In this document: positions 27,566 to 36,971 of the stretch, piece after piece | Layout: the number at the start of each line of letters is the position of its first letter | Numbering within the stretch: position 1 is the first letter of the stretch | NCBI RefSeq assembly: GCF_030711595.1 | Contig: NZ_JAUJUJ010000009.1 | Coordinates: 22,994 to 86,993 of the forward strand | Direction: 5' to 3' | Length of the DNA: 64,000 bases | DNA from: Stenotrophomonas sp. YIM B06876 | GTDB taxonomy: Bacteria; Pseudomonadota; Gammaproteobacteria; Xanthomonadales; Xanthomonadaceae | Position numbers and translations under genes: made by a program | The notes under the pieces: model-generated | What the model was told of the DNA's origin: nothing | The model's input: only the letters and a program-made list of their open reading frames with translations | Databases searched by the model: none

Positions 27566-29214
27566 GCGTGTTCCTTCAATTGCGTGGCGGCCCAGTGCGC
27601 GAGTTTCTCGCGGCCGATCTTGGCGTTGTGGCGGATGTCCACCGGAAAGCCGGGATGCCGCAGGAAGTCTGCAATGCCGGCCGTGTGTGGATGGCGCTGG
27701 GCCAGCGCGCGCAGCTGTGGCGCGACCGCAGCGGCAGTCGCGCCGGGCAGCAGTTCATAGCACAGCACCGGCCGCTGGCTGCCGCAGCCGCCCACGCCGA
27801 CCAGCGCGGTGCGGCGCACGCCGGGCACGGTATTGAATACCGGCTCCACCTGTTCGGTGTAGAGCGGCCCGCGCGCGGTTTGCAGCCGCTGCGTCTTGCG
27901 CCCGCAGAACCACAGCCGGCCCTGCGCATCGAAATAGCCGACATCGCCCATGCGGTGCACGCTGCGGCGGCGGCCATCGGCCAGGGTTTCGCCGATCTTG
28001 GCCACGGCGGTGGCGGCATCGCGGTTGAAATAGCTGTCGGTGGCGGTCGGCCCGGCCACGGTGATCTCGCCCACCTGCCCGGCCGGCAGTTCCCGCACCC
28101 CGCTCCAGTCGGCGATGGCGGCATCGTCGATGGCGATGATGCGCACCTGGTTCGGCGCGACCACCTGGCCGACGCAGGTGCCAGCCCCGGCTTCGGTGGC
28201 GGCGCGGGTGTCCTGCAGTGCGCGGCCTTCGATCACCGCCACCGGCAGGCATTCGGTGGCGCCGTACGGGGTCCAGAACTCGGCCTGCGGCGGCAGCAGC
28301 GTACGCATTCTGGCCACCACCTCCGGCGGTACCGGCGCCCCGGCCGAGGTCACCCGGGTCACCGTCGGCAGCGGTTGGCCGTAGTCGGCCAGCACCTTCA
28401 TCAGCGCCGGCGAGCCGAACAGCTGGGTCACGCCGAAGCGGGCGATGGCGTCGTGCAGCTTGCGCGGATCGGCGCTGCCGGGCCGGGTCGGGTCCATGTC
28501 CGGGATCACCGAGGTCAGCCCCAGTGCCGGGTCGAACAGCGCGAACGGCGGGAAGGTCGGCAGATCGACACCGCCGGGCTGGATGCCGAAGGCGTTGCGC
28601 AGCAGCTCGATCTGGCCGCTGAAATGGCGGTGGCGGTACACCACGCCCTTGGGCACACCGGTCGAGCCGCTGGTGAACAGGATCGCCGCGGTGTCATCGG
28701 CCGCGGTGGCCGCCAGCTGGCTGCCGGCGCCGGCACCGGCCGCCTCGATCTTTGCCAGCGTGGTGCCACCCCAGCCCCAGCGCGCACCGACCGTAACCAG
28801 CTGCCGGGCCGATCTGGCCCAGCCCAGCAGCACCCGCGCCAGCTGCGCCAGCGGGATACCGATGAAGGCCTGCGGCTGGGCTTCGTCCAGACACTGTTTG
28901 AGCGCGCGCTTGTCGATCCCCGGATCCACCAGCACCGGTACCGCACCGATCTTGAACAGCGCGAACATCAGCAGGAAGAATTCCGGGCCCGGTCGCACCA
29001 TCACCACCGCGCGCGCGCCGCGGCCGATGCCGTACGCGGCCAGACCGGCGCCAATGGCATCGCTGCGCGCATCGAGCGTGCGGTAATCCAGGGTGACGTC
29101 GTAGCGGGCCATGCCATTGGCGGCAGGCTTGCCGGGGCAGCGGATGGCGATCTGGTCGGGCCGTTCACGCGCCAGTTCGGGCAGGCGCGCGGCGATATTG
29201 CAGGAATCGTTCAT
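27562..29214 (-). CDS. oleC: OleC, beta-lactone synthetase
   Basis: 550 aa AMP-dependent ligase. The P-loop-like [18 protein letters not shown] and the ATECLPVAV motif are clear. OleC adenylates 2-alkyl-3-hydroxyalkanoate and closes it to a beta-lactone. Start codons at 29220 and 29214 are both possible; 29214 gives [14 protein letters not shown], which fits the family. It is divergent from the YkgJ gene and translationally coupled to oleD. Confidence 0.93.
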   Translation of the reverse strand: MNDSCNIAARLPELARERPDQIAIRCPGKPAANGMARYDVTLDYRTLDARSDAIGAGLAAYGIGRGARAVVMVRPGPEFFLLMFALFKIGAVPVLVDPGIDKRALKQCLDEAQPQAFIGIPLAQLARVLLGWARSARQLVTVGARWGWGGTTLAKIEAAGAGAGSQLAATAADDTAAILFTSGSTGVPKGVVYRHRHFSGQIELLRNAFGIQPGGVDLPTFPPFALFDPALGLTSVIPDMDPTRPGSADPRKLHDAIARFGVTQLFGSPALMKVLADYGQPLPTVTRVTSAGAPVPPEVVARMRTLLPPQAEFWTPYGATECLPVAVIEGRALQDTRAATEAGAGTCVGQVVAPNQVRIIAIDDAAIADWSGVRELPAGQVGEITVAGPTATDSYFNRDAATAVAKIGETLADGRRRSVHRMGDVGYFDAQGRLWFCGRKTQRLQTARGPLYTEQVEPVFNTVPGVRRTALVGVGGCGSQRPVLCYELLPGATAAAVAPQLRALAQRHPHTAGIADFLRHPGFPVDIRHNAKIGREKLAHWAATQLKEHA

Positions 29215-29315
29215 CGGCATATTGTCACCGCTGCAGAAATTTCTTGCGCGCGGATCGGCGGCATGGAAAATCTTCCAGCTTCCCCCTCCGCATTGCCGCC
29301 CCAAGGCCGGCTCCC

Positions 29316-29747
29316 ATGCCCCATCCCTGCCTCAGCTGCGGCGCCTGCTGCGCCCAGTACCGCGTCGCCTTTCATTGGATGGAATCGGACGAAGCCAGCG
29401 AAGGCGGCGTGCCGCAGGCGTTGACCCAGCAGCTGGACCCGCATCGCCTGTGCATGCAGGGCACCTATTCGGACCCGATCCGCTGTGTGGCGCTGGATGC
29501 GCGCATCGGCGAGTACTCGCGTTGCACCATCCACCCCAATCGCCCCAGCGTGTGCCGTGAAGTCGATGCGTCGTGGGAATACGGCCAGGCCAGCCCGCAG
29601 TGTGATCGCGCGCGCGCCGCGCACGGGCTGGCGCCGTTGACGTTGGCCGACTGGCGCTGGCGCGATGGCGCGGACAACAACGACAACCATCCCGACGACA
29701 GCGGCAACAGCCCGTCATCGCCACCGGATACACCCGTCGCCGCGTGA
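29316..29747 (+). CDS. YkgJ-family cysteine-cluster protein (UPF0153)
   Basis: 143 aa. N-terminal CLSCGACC and later cysteines in HRLCMQG, DPIRCVALD, YSRCTIH and PSVCREVD form the conserved pattern proposed to bind a metal or Fe-S cluster. The C-terminal ~30 residues are acidic and Pro-rich, likely disordered. It sits on the opposite strand between oleC and oleB. The family's function is unknown. Confidence 0.85.
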   Translation: MPHPCLSCGACCAQYRVAFHWMESDEASEGGVPQALTQQLDPHRLCMQGTYSDPIRCVALDARIGEYSRCTIHPNRPSVCREVDASWEYGQASPQCDRARAAHGLAPLTLADWRWRDGADNNDNHPDDSGNSPSSPPDTPVAA

Positions 29748-29799
29748 CACTGTCGCCCCAGGTGTACTTGGCAGGGCCCTGGACGGTGCATTGCGGACA

Positions 29800-29822
29800 A
29801 CGGGGTCTTGCCCCGCTCTATC
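29800..29822 (-). repeat. Degenerate SMAG-like hairpin
   Basis: On the minus strand it reads ATAGAGCGGGGCAAGACCCCG, close to the SMAG heads at 4.8-5.0 kb but with ATAG for GTAG and a loop change. It lies between the convergent ends of the YkgJ gene and oleB, a typical REP position. Confidence 0.55.
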
Positions 29823-29834
29823 CGTCGCTGGTGG

Positions 29835-30725
29835 TCACACGATCGGATTGCGCTCCAGAAACGCCCGCACCGCCGGCACGATGGCCTCGTGCTTGTCTTC
29901 CAGCACGTAGTGGTTGGCGTCTTCGAACGCGGTCACTTCGGCCTGCGGCAACGCGGTGCGGAAGCCGGCCAGGAAGTGGTGGTCGAAGCAGAAATCACGC
30001 AGGCCCCAGGCGATATACACCGGGCGGTCGGCAAACGTCGGCAGCGCTGCGGCGGCACGCTCCAGCAGCGACCAGGCCTTGTCGGCCGGTGACAGCGGGA
30101 TGTCCTGCATGAAGCGGATCGTGGCGATGCGGTTGGCCCAGCTGTCGTACGGCGCGACATAGGCGCGGCGCACCTCGGCCGGCATCTTGCGGCTCACGCC
30201 CAGCCACGAGGCACCGGCGGAGAACGCATTGAAGGTGCGGATGAACCACTCCCCCAGCCCCCAATGCCGGCCCATGGCGATCTGCCACGGCATCGGCTTT
30301 TCCGCCGGCAACGGGAACGCGGCCGTGTTGGTGATCACCAGCCGCTTGACCTGCGCGTGGTGCGACAGTGCCCAGCCGAAACCGATCATGCCACCCCAGT
30401 CGTGCACCGCCAGCGTTACCGGGCCGGTGATGCCCAGGTGCGTGAGCAGCGCGTCCAGATCGTCCACGCGCGATTGCAGCGTGTACTCGTAGCGGCTGTC
30501 GTCGGGCTTGTCCGACAGGCCCATGCCGATATGGTCCGGCACGATGCAGCGGTACTTGTCGCTCAGGCCGTTGACCAGGTGCCGCCACAGGTAGCTCCAC
30601 GACGGGTTGCCGTGCAGCATCACCACCACCTCGCCATCGCGCGGGCCTTCGTCGAGGTAGTTCATCGACAGCCCCGGACGGACCTCGAAGCGGTGGCGGG
30701 TTGTGGGGTAGCCGGGGTACAGCAT
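29835..30725 (-). CDS. oleB: OleB, beta-lactone decarboxylase (haloalkane-dehalogenase-like)
   Basis: 296 aa alpha/beta hydrolase. The nucleophile is Asp in HDWGGMIGFG, the oxyanion HGNPSWSYLWR is present, and the base His lies in DANHYVLEDKH. OleB decarboxylates the beta-lactone to the final cis-alkene. The start MLYPGYPTTRHRFEVRPG fits the family. oleA is ~1.8 kb upstream rather than adjacent, because of the insertion described at 30.8-32.4 kb. Confidence 0.93.
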   Translation of the reverse strand: MLYPGYPTTRHRFEVRPGLSMNYLDEGPRDGEVVVMLHGNPSWSYLWRHLVNGLSDKYRCIVPDHIGMGLSDKPDDSRYEYTLQSRVDDLDALLTHLGITGPVTLAVHDWGGMIGFGWALSHHAQVKRLVITNTAAFPLPAEKPMPWQIAMGRHWGLGEWFIRTFNAFSAGASWLGVSRKMPAEVRRAYVAPYDSWANRIATIRFMQDIPLSPADKAWSLLERAAAALPTFADRPVYIAWGLRDFCFDHHFLAGFRTALPQAEVTAFEDANHYVLEDKHEAIVPAVRAFLERNPIV

Positions 30726-30852
30726 CGGGGAAATCACGCAATCACGGACAAGGCGCGCATTGTAGGCCATGCCCCCGGGCCGCGCCCCGGCCCCGTGAAG
30801 CGCGCGCAGGCGGACCACAATGCGCCAGACCGCACCACCGCCCGGAGTCGCC

Positions 30853-31050
30853 ATGCCGGAATCCTTGGACAGCCTCATGGCCCGCATCCGCGCCTGCCGC
30901 CTGTGCGAAGCCCACCTGCCACTGGGCTGCCGCCCGGTGGTGCAGGCTCGCCGACGGCGCGGCTACTGATCGTCAGCCTCCGGGGCGCCGCGTGCATGAC
31001 ACCGGCATTCCGTTCAACGACCCCAGTGGCGACCGCCTGCGCGACACCAG
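30853..31050 (+). pseudogene. Remnant of a uracil-DNA glycosylase family gene
   Basis: The N-terminal third of a UDG-family protein survives in three frames. The first (ATG 30853) gives MARIRACRLCEAHLPLG and stops at TGA 30967; a second gives ARLLIV; the third gives PPGRRVHDTGIPFNDPSGDR, the family's VGQAPG-type motif and active-site region. At least two frameshifts and loss of the C-terminal two-thirds make it non-functional. It ends where the restriction-modification remnant begins. Confidence 0.75.
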
Positions 31051-31323
31051 CGCCTGATAGCGCTGGAACAGGAAGGCCACGCGCTCGGCATCGGTACCGA
31101 GCTTCGGTGGCTTGCGACCGACGGCCTTCTCGGCGGCGAGATAGGCCGCGTCCACCGCCTTGTCTGGTTTCTGGTGCGCCTTGACCAGCGCCGGCGGCAT
31201 GGTCAGTGGGGGAAAGATGCCGGTGTCATCGGCCAATAGGCAAAACAGCAGCCGCACCAGCAGCCCTTCCAGCGCGTGGCCCTCGTAGCCGGTGGCCTTG
31301 AGCGCATCATGCCGCCGCCCCAT
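31050..31323 (-). pseudogene. Internally deleted MmeI-like (type IIL) restriction-methyltransferase remnant
   Basis: An open frame from 31323 joins two pieces that are far apart in the full ~900-aa family. HDALKATGYEGHALEGLLVR with LFCLLADDTGIF is the N-terminal MmeI-like segment, and LGTDAERVAFLFQRYQAL resembles the extreme C-terminus. The methyltransferase core, helicase spacer and target-recognition domain are missing. The frame then reads on into antisense of the glycosylase remnant. It follows the Fic gene by 5 nt. Confidence 0.6.
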
Positions 31324-31327
31324 GTAT

Positions 31328-32404
31328 TCAGACGGCGGCATCCCCACGCGCAAGCAGCTCGAACAGCGCGTGGTTGATGTAATAGTTGTTGCGCCCGGAG
31401 CGCACCTTTTCCAGCACGCCATCGGAGGCCAATATGTCCAGGTACTTGGCGGCGGTAACGCGGGTGATGCCCAGGTCACGGCACAGGAACTCCACCCGGG
31501 TATACGGGTGGTTGAACAGGTTGTTGATCAGGTCCTGGCTGTAGAACTTGTACTGGCCACGGATACGCAGCTTGGTCTGTTGCAACAGCGTCTTGATCGC
31601 CTGCACCGTGGCCAATGTCTCGGTGGCGGTCACCTCCACCGCCTGCAGCATGTACAGCACCCACTCCTCCCAGGCGTCGTCGTCGCGCACGCTCTGCAGC
31701 AGCCGGTAGTAGTCTGGCTTGGTGCGGACGATGTGCCGGCTCAGGTACAGCACGGGAATGTCCAGCAGACCTTCCTTGACCAGATAGAGCACATTGATGA
31801 TGCGCCCGCTACGGCCATTGCCGTCGTGGAGCAGGTGGATGCTTTCAAATTGGTGATGGACGAGCGCCATCTTCACCAGTGGATCGACGGCGTATGGCGG
31901 GTCGTCATGGATGAAGCGCTCCAGCTCCCCCATCAACCGGCGTACCTCATTGGCATCCTGCGGTGGTTCATCCACTACGCACCCGCCACCATCATGCAGC
32001 GCCGTGCCCGGCAGGCGGCGGAACCCGGCCTGATTGCATTCCAGCTGCTGCTGGATACCCAGGAGGGTATTGAGCGTCAGCAGGCCGCTTGCACGTACCT
32101 GCTGGTGCCCGGCACGCAGTGCCTGACCATAACGCAGCACCTCCTTGGTGGCCGTACCAACGGCCTCGGCGGGATCCTCCTCCCGGTACAGATCATCCTG
32201 GGTGGTGACGATGTTCTCGATGGCCGAACTGTCGCGCGCTTCCTGCAAGGTAAGCGTGTTGATCAGGATGTTCTGGTTGGGAATGCTGGCAGCCAACCCC
32301 TTGAGTTCGGCCAGCGCACGGTTGGCCGAAATCAAGGCGCGGAACACAGGCACGGTTTTTTCAAATCGGCGTGGGTCAATCTGTGACAGGGGTTGCAGCA
32401 CCAT
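31328..32404 (-). CDS. Fic-domain AMPylase with N-terminal inhibitory motif and C-terminal winged helix
   Basis: 358 aa. The Fic core motif HLLHDGNGRSGRI is intact, so transfer of AMP or another nucleotide moiety to a target protein is plausible. An N-terminal SSAIEN matches the inhibitory (S/T)xxxE(G/N) helix, giving a self-inhibited class II Fic. The C-terminus (~280-358) looks like a winged helix-turn-helix (YTRVEFLCRDLGITRVTAAK). The ATG at 32404 is preferred to a TTG at 32422. Its location inside the ole locus and the AT-rich upstream DNA indicate horizontal gain. The target is unknown. Confidence 0.88.
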   Translation of the reverse strand: MVLQPLSQIDPRRFEKTVPVFRALISANRALAELKGLAASIPNQNILINTLTLQEARDSSAIENIVTTQDDLYREEDPAEAVGTATKEVLRYGQALRAGHQQVRASGLLTLNTLLGIQQQLECNQAGFRRLPGTALHDGGGCVVDEPPQDANEVRRLMGELERFIHDDPPYAVDPLVKMALVHHQFESIHLLHDGNGRSGRIINVLYLVKEGLLDIPVLYLSRHIVRTKPDYYRLLQSVRDDDAWEEWVLYMLQAVEVTATETLATVQAIKTLLQQTKLRIRGQYKFYSQDLINNLFNHPYTRVEFLCRDLGITRVTAAKYLDILASDGVLEKVRSGRNNYYINHALFELLARGDAAV

Positions 32405-32480
32405 TACAGCCCCGTTAGCCAACGGCTAAAAGAAATGCAGATTTTTATACACAGTCATTTTTCATGTGCAGATTTTCTAT
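32405..32480 (-). promoter_or_regulatory. fic promoter region: TTAGCC-N3-GGCTAA palindrome and repeated 10-mer
   Basis: A perfect palindrome, TTAGCC-AAC-GGCTAA, spans 32416-32430, 11 nt before the fic ATG. Upstream, the minus-strand 10-mer AAAATCTGCA occurs twice, 30 bp apart (32437-32446 and 32467-32476), in DNA much richer in A+T than its surroundings. The palindrome is a natural candidate site for autoregulation by the Fic protein's own winged helix. Confidence 0.45.
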
Positions 32481-32567
32481 TTTTTTTGTTGCGCATTGTG
32501 GGACCAGAAACGCGAAACGCCCGCAGGCGGGGCCGGCGGGCGTTCGTGGCAGAGCGGTGCGGCGCTG

Positions 32568-33584
32568 TTACCAGACCACTTCGGCCATGGTGCAGTTCAG
32601 CCCCGAGCCGATGCCCATCAATGCCACGCGGTCGCCCTTCTTGAGCTTGCCGAGCTGCTTGAGCTTGCTCAGCACGATCGGCACCGAGGCCGGGCCGATG
32701 TTGCCGTGCTCGCCGAAGATGGTCATCACCTTCTTCGGGTCGATGCCGAAGGACTTGATGAAGGCGTTGGTGTGCGGCTGGCTGACCTGGTGGATGACGA
32801 ACTGGTCGATCTCCTCCACCGCCCAGCCCAGCGCCAGGCGGGTGGCCTCGAACGTGCGCTGGGCCAGCTTGATGCCTTCGATCAGCAGCATCCGGGTATC
32901 GGTGACCATGCGGTCCAGGTTGCCCACGCACAGCTTGTTCCACTGGTTGGCCGCGCGGGTCACGCCGCCCTTGTAGCGCGGGGCGTCGGGTACCAGTTCC
33001 GAACGCGCCATCACCATCGCCGCGGCGCCCGACCCGGTGGTCAGGGCGGCCAGTTCGTTGCGCAGTTCGGCGGCGGTGATGTCCGGCGAGCTCATCCGCT
33101 CCAGGGTCTTTTCATAGACCAGGTTGGAGGTTTCGCCATCGACGATCAGCGCGTAGTCGATCTCGCCACGCTCGAGCATGCGCGCGGCCACGTCCATGCC
33201 GTTGATGAAGGCCAGGCAGGCGTTGGCGATGTCGAAGGTGGTGCATTCCTCGCCCAGGCCGAGGTTGCCGGACACGATGCTGGCCGTGGACGGCTCCAGG
33301 TAATCACGGCTGACGGAGGTGTTGACCAGCAGGCCGATGCGGTCGGCACCGATGCCGGCATCCTCCAGCGCCTTGCGGCCGGCCATGGTCGCCGCATCGG
33401 AGGCCTGGGTACCGTGGTCCCACAGCCGCCGGGCATGGATGCCGGCGACGTCGCCCAGCACATCGGCGCGGATGCCCAGCCGGTCCAACGTCGGCTTGAG
33501 GCGTTCGTTGATTTCCTTGGTGGTCAGCGTATGCGGCGCATCGATATGCGCCAGTCCCGCGATCGAGACATTCTGGAAAAGCAT
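32568..33584 (-). CDS. oleA: OleA, head-to-head fatty acyl-CoA condensing thiolase
   Basis: 338 aa thiolase-fold enzyme. The catalytic Cys is in DIANACLAFINGM, the Glu that distinguishes OleA from FabH is in SRDYLEPST, and His and Asn are in FVIHQVSQPH and EHGNIGP. OleA joins two long-chain acyl-CoAs to a beta-keto acid, the first step to long-chain olefins. Downstream, an AACGCCCGC / GCGGGCGTT hairpin (32515-32543) may terminate it before the inserted DNA. Confidence 0.95.
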   Translation of the reverse strand: MLFQNVSIAGLAHIDAPHTLTTKEINERLKPTLDRLGIRADVLGDVAGIHARRLWDHGTQASDAATMAGRKALEDAGIGADRIGLLVNTSVSRDYLEPSTASIVSGNLGLGEECTTFDIANACLAFINGMDVAARMLERGEIDYALIVDGETSNLVYEKTLERMSSPDITAAELRNELAALTTGSGAAAMVMARSELVPDAPRYKGGVTRAANQWNKLCVGNLDRMVTDTRMLLIEGIKLAQRTFEATRLALGWAVEEIDQFVIHQVSQPHTNAFIKSFGIDPKKVMTIFGEHGNIGPASVPIVLSKLKQLGKLKKGDRVALMGIGSGLNCTMAEVVW

Positions 33585-33685
33585 CGGGATAGCGCCAAGG
33601 GTCAGGCGAAGGGGGCGCTATTCTAGCGCCTGCGGGTTTTCACCGCATCTTTACAGAATGTCGCGCCAGCGCACGGAAATCCGTT

Positions 33686-34003
33686 TCAGCGCGCCGGGCA
33701 CTGGTAGGCCTGATAGCGCTGGCTGCCATCGGCCGGCAGCCCGGCGGCCTGCACGGCGTTGGCACCGGCGCTGGGCGCCTCGTTGCGCGCCAGGGTTTCC
33801 AGCTCTTCCTGCACCCGCAGCGGGTTGCGGTTGTAGAAACCGACCTTGTTCTTGACGCTGACCACGATCTCGCCCTTGTTGACGCAGCCCGGCAGCACCG
33901 GCCCGGCCGGCAGCACCCGCACCGTCTTGCCCGAGGAGTCGATCGGCACCCAGGTACAGGCCGCGGTGCTGGCGATAAGGGCAGAGAGGATCAGAACGCG
34001 CAT
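33686..34003 (-). CDS. DUF4156-like small lipoprotein
   Basis: 105 aa. The N-terminus MRVLILSALIASTAACTW looks like a lipoprotein signal with a weak lipobox (TAAC, lacking Leu at -3). Mature features: GCVNKGEIVVSVKNKVGFYNR, a pair of cysteines (GCVN and the C-terminal YQCPAR), and NAVQA near the end, the general pattern of DUF4156 envelope proteins. The function is unknown. The frame extends upstream but 34003 gives the natural signal peptide. Confidence 0.75.
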   Translation of the reverse strand: MRVLILSALIASTAACTWVPIDSSGKTVRVLPAGPVLPGCVNKGEIVVSVKNKVGFYNRNPLRVQEELETLARNEAPSAGANAVQAAGLPADGSQRYQAYQCPAR

Positions 34004-34112
34004 GGGGTGGACCTTTGTGAAGAACAGAATGGATTGTGCCGTGAGGCGATGAATCAATGATGATCCCTGGCCGGCCCCCGCAGGGAGCCGGCCAGGGTGT
34101 CGGGCAGGGACC

Positions 34113-36971
34113 TTATTTGCTCTTGCCAGCTGCCGGCTCGCCATCGGCGTCGATCACGCTGACTTCGCCCAGCTTCAACGCACGTACCGGCGCCTCGATC
34201 CTGGACAGGTCACCGACGATCACCCAGGTCAGGGCCTGCGCGTCGATGGCCTTGGCCGCGGCATTGGCCTGGGCCGGAGTGAACGCGGCCACCTGCGCAT
34301 TGCGCAGCTGCACCCAGTTGTCCGGACGGTCATAGCGGACGATGCCGCCGATGGTGCCCATCACCGCGCGTGCGGTTTCATAGGCACCGGGCTGGCTGCG
34401 CAGATCATTGTCGACCACCTTGGTCACTTCGGCCGCGGTCGCCGGCACCTTGCCGGTGCCGTAGTCGGCGATCTCGCGCTGCATCTCCGCCACCGATTCG
34501 GCGGTCTTGTCGATCTGCACCGGGGCCACGCCCAGGAACGGACGCTGGCCCAGCGCCGGGCTGATCACGGTGCGCGCCCCGTAGGACCAATGCTTTTCCT
34601 CACGCAGGTTCATGTTCAGGCGCGAAGTGAACGACCCGCCCAGCACGTCGTTGGACAGCCCCAGCTGCACCGCGCCCGGGTCCTTGATCGAAGGCATCAG
34701 CTCACCGGCATAGATGTTGGCCTGCACCGCGCCGGGCTGGTCGATCAGGAACACGCGCGGCTTGGCCGGACGCGCCACCTGCGGCACCTCCACGCGCGCG
34801 GCCGCCTGGCCGACGCCGCTCCAGTCGCCGAAATGCTTGTCCAGCACCGGCACGATCTGCGCCAGGGTGGTGTCGCCGACCACGATCACCGTGGCCTGTT
34901 CCGGGCGCAGCCACTGCTGCTGGTACCTGAGCAGGTCGTCGCGGGTGATGGTGGCCACCGACGCCTCGGTGCCGCTGCCGGTGAACGGCATGCTGTAGGG
35001 ATGGCCGGCGCCGTACAGCAGCGGCGGCAGCACGCGCAGGGCGGCGGTCTGCGGCCGCGCCTTTTCCTGGGCGATACCGGCCAGCCACTGGCTCTTGACC
35101 CGTTCGATCTCGGCCGTATCGAAGCGTGGCGTGCGCAGCATGTTGGCGAACAGCTGCACCGACGGGTCGAGGTTCTCCTTCAGCGCCGACAGGTAGGCGT
35201 TGGAGCCATCCAGCGCGGCACCGGCCTGGAGCTGGGCGCCCAGATCTTCGGCGCGGGCCTTGAACGCCAGCGAGTCGAGGTCGCCGGAGCCTTCGTCCAG
35301 CATCTGGCTGGCGAAGTTGGCCGTGCCCAGCTTGCCGCCGTGGTCGCTGGCGTAGCCGCCGGCAAATTCGTAGCTGATGTTGACCACCGGAATGTCATGG
35401 CGTTCGGCCAGGATCACCTTGCTGCCGTTCTTCAGCGTGGCGTGCTGCAGGACCGGGAACACCAGCTTGGGGAAGCTGTCCACGGCCGGCACGCCGAGCT
35501 TGCGGTCCACCCGGCCGGGCAGGGTGGTGTATTTCGGATCAGCCGCGTGCAGCGTGAACGGGGCCGGCTTGACCGACGGATCCTCGGCCAGCGGCTTGCG
35601 CACCCCCGGCTTGACCAGGAAGGTGTGGCTGGGATTGCCCAGCCATTGGGCCGCCACCTGGCGCACCTGCGCCGGGGTGGCGGTGGCCACGGTCTGCAGC
35701 GAATCGCGGAAGCAGCCCGGATTGCCGGTGAAGGTGGCGCACGAGGCCAGCGCATCGGCCTTGCCGCCGAAGCCGCCAATGCGTTCGATGCCGCGGATGA
35801 ACCCGGCGCGATATTCGGTCTTGGCACGCGCCAGCTCTTCGGCGGTCGGGCCGTCCTTGAGCAGGCGCTGCAGCTCGTCGTCGATCACCGCCTCGACCCT
35901 GGCCGGGTCCACTCCCTGCTTGACCAGCGCGCGGATGGAAAAGCTGCCGCTGAGCTGGGCGTTGTAGTTGCTGGCGCTGACGCTGTCGACCAGCTTGTCA
36001 CGGTGCACCAGGCGCGCGTCCAGCCGCGAGCTGGCACTGCCGCCGAGCACCTGCGAGACCAGGTCGAGCAGGTCGGCATCCTTGTCCCCCACCTGCGGCA
36101 CGTTCCACATGCGCTGCACCAGCACCTGCGGCACCTTGTCCTCCAGCTCGGTGCGGCCGTTTTGCTTGAGCACCGCCACATCGACCCGTGGCTGGGCCAT
36201 GGTCGGCGTGGCCGGGATATCGCCGAAATAGCGTGCGACCTTCTCCTTGGCCGTGGCCAGGTCGATATCGCCGGCCAGCACCAGCACCGAGTTGTTCGGG
36301 CCGTACCAGGTGCGGAACCAGTTCTTGACGTCCTCCAGCGAGGCGGCATCCAGATCGTTCATCGAACCGATCGTGGTGTGGTGGTACGGGTGGCCCACCG
36401 GATACATGGTGTGCGAAATGACTTCGCGCAGCTGGCCATAGGGCTGGTTCTCGCCCTGGCGCTTTTCGTTCTGCACCACCCCGCGCTGCTCGTCCAGGGT
36501 CTTCTGGTCGATCGCGCCCAGCAGGTGGCCCATGCGGTCGGACTCCATCCACAACGCCATGTCCAGCGCGGTGGTGGGCACGTTCTCGAAATAGTTGGTG
36601 CGGTCGGTATTGGTGGTGCCGTTCATGTCGGTGGCACCGGCCGCCTCGAACGGGGTGAAGTATTCGCCCGGCGCGTTCTCGCTGCCGTTGAACATCAGGT
36701 GCTCGAACAGGTGGGCGAAGCCGGTGCGGCCGGCCGGTTCATCCTTGCTGCCGACGTGGTACCAGAGGTTGACCGCCACGATCGGCGCCTTGCGGTCGGT
36801 GTGCACCAGCACCCGCAGGCCGTTGGGCAGGGTGAACTGCTCGAACGGAATGTCCACGCCCACGCCGGCGGCGGGCTTGGCCTGCAACGGGGCCGGGGCA
36901 TACGCCAGCCCTCCCAATGCGGCAGACAGGGCCACAGCAAGCAGGGCGGCACGGGAACGCGAAGCAGTCAT
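34113..36971 (-). CDS. Secreted M16 (insulinase/pitrilysin) family zinc peptidase
   Basis: 952 aa. A signal peptide (ALLAVALSAALGGLAYA) is followed by two M16 halves. The first (~45-480) has the inverted zinc motif HLFEH with a downstream Glu helix; the second (~500-930) lacks it and should be the inactive structural half. These clamshell enzymes degrade peptides in the periplasm. AAGGAAAG precedes the ATG at 36971. The gene ends ~110 bp upstream of the lipoprotein gene and is probably transcribed alone. Confidence 0.92.
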   Translation of the reverse strand: MTASRSRAALLAVALSAALGGLAYAPAPLQAKPAAGVGVDIPFEQFTLPNGLRVLVHTDRKAPIVAVNLWYHVGSKDEPAGRTGFAHLFEHLMFNGSENAPGEYFTPFEAAGATDMNGTTNTDRTNYFENVPTTALDMALWMESDRMGHLLGAIDQKTLDEQRGVVQNEKRQGENQPYGQLREVISHTMYPVGHPYHHTTIGSMNDLDAASLEDVKNWFRTWYGPNNSVLVLAGDIDLATAKEKVARYFGDIPATPTMAQPRVDVAVLKQNGRTELEDKVPQVLVQRMWNVPQVGDKDADLLDLVSQVLGGSASSRLDARLVHRDKLVDSVSASNYNAQLSGSFSIRALVKQGVDPARVEAVIDDELQRLLKDGPTAEELARAKTEYRAGFIRGIERIGGFGGKADALASCATFTGNPGCFRDSLQTVATATPAQVRQVAAQWLGNPSHTFLVKPGVRKPLAEDPSVKPAPFTLHAADPKYTTLPGRVDRKLGVPAVDSFPKLVFPVLQHATLKNGSKVILAERHDIPVVNISYEFAGGYASDHGGKLGTANFASQMLDEGSGDLDSLAFKARAEDLGAQLQAGAALDGSNAYLSALKENLDPSVQLFANMLRTPRFDTAEIERVKSQWLAGIAQEKARPQTAALRVLPPLLYGAGHPYSMPFTGSGTEASVATITRDDLLRYQQQWLRPEQATVIVVGDTTLAQIVPVLDKHFGDWSGVGQAAARVEVPQVARPAKPRVFLIDQPGAVQANIYAGELMPSIKDPGAVQLGLSNDVLGGSFTSRLNMNLREEKHWSYGARTVISPALGQRPFLGVAPVQIDKTAESVAEMQREIADYGTGKVPATAAEVTKVVDNDLRSQPGAYETARAVMGTIGGIVRYDRPDNWVQLRNAQVAAFTPAQANAAAKAIDAQALTWVIVGDLSRIEAPVRALKLGEVSVIDADGEPAAGKSK

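Noticed and set aside
32437..32476. Attachment-site-like direct repeat AAAATCTGCA
   Set aside because: Both copies lie on the same side of the fic gene, 30 bp apart, with no matching copy at the other edge of the inserted block and no integrase.
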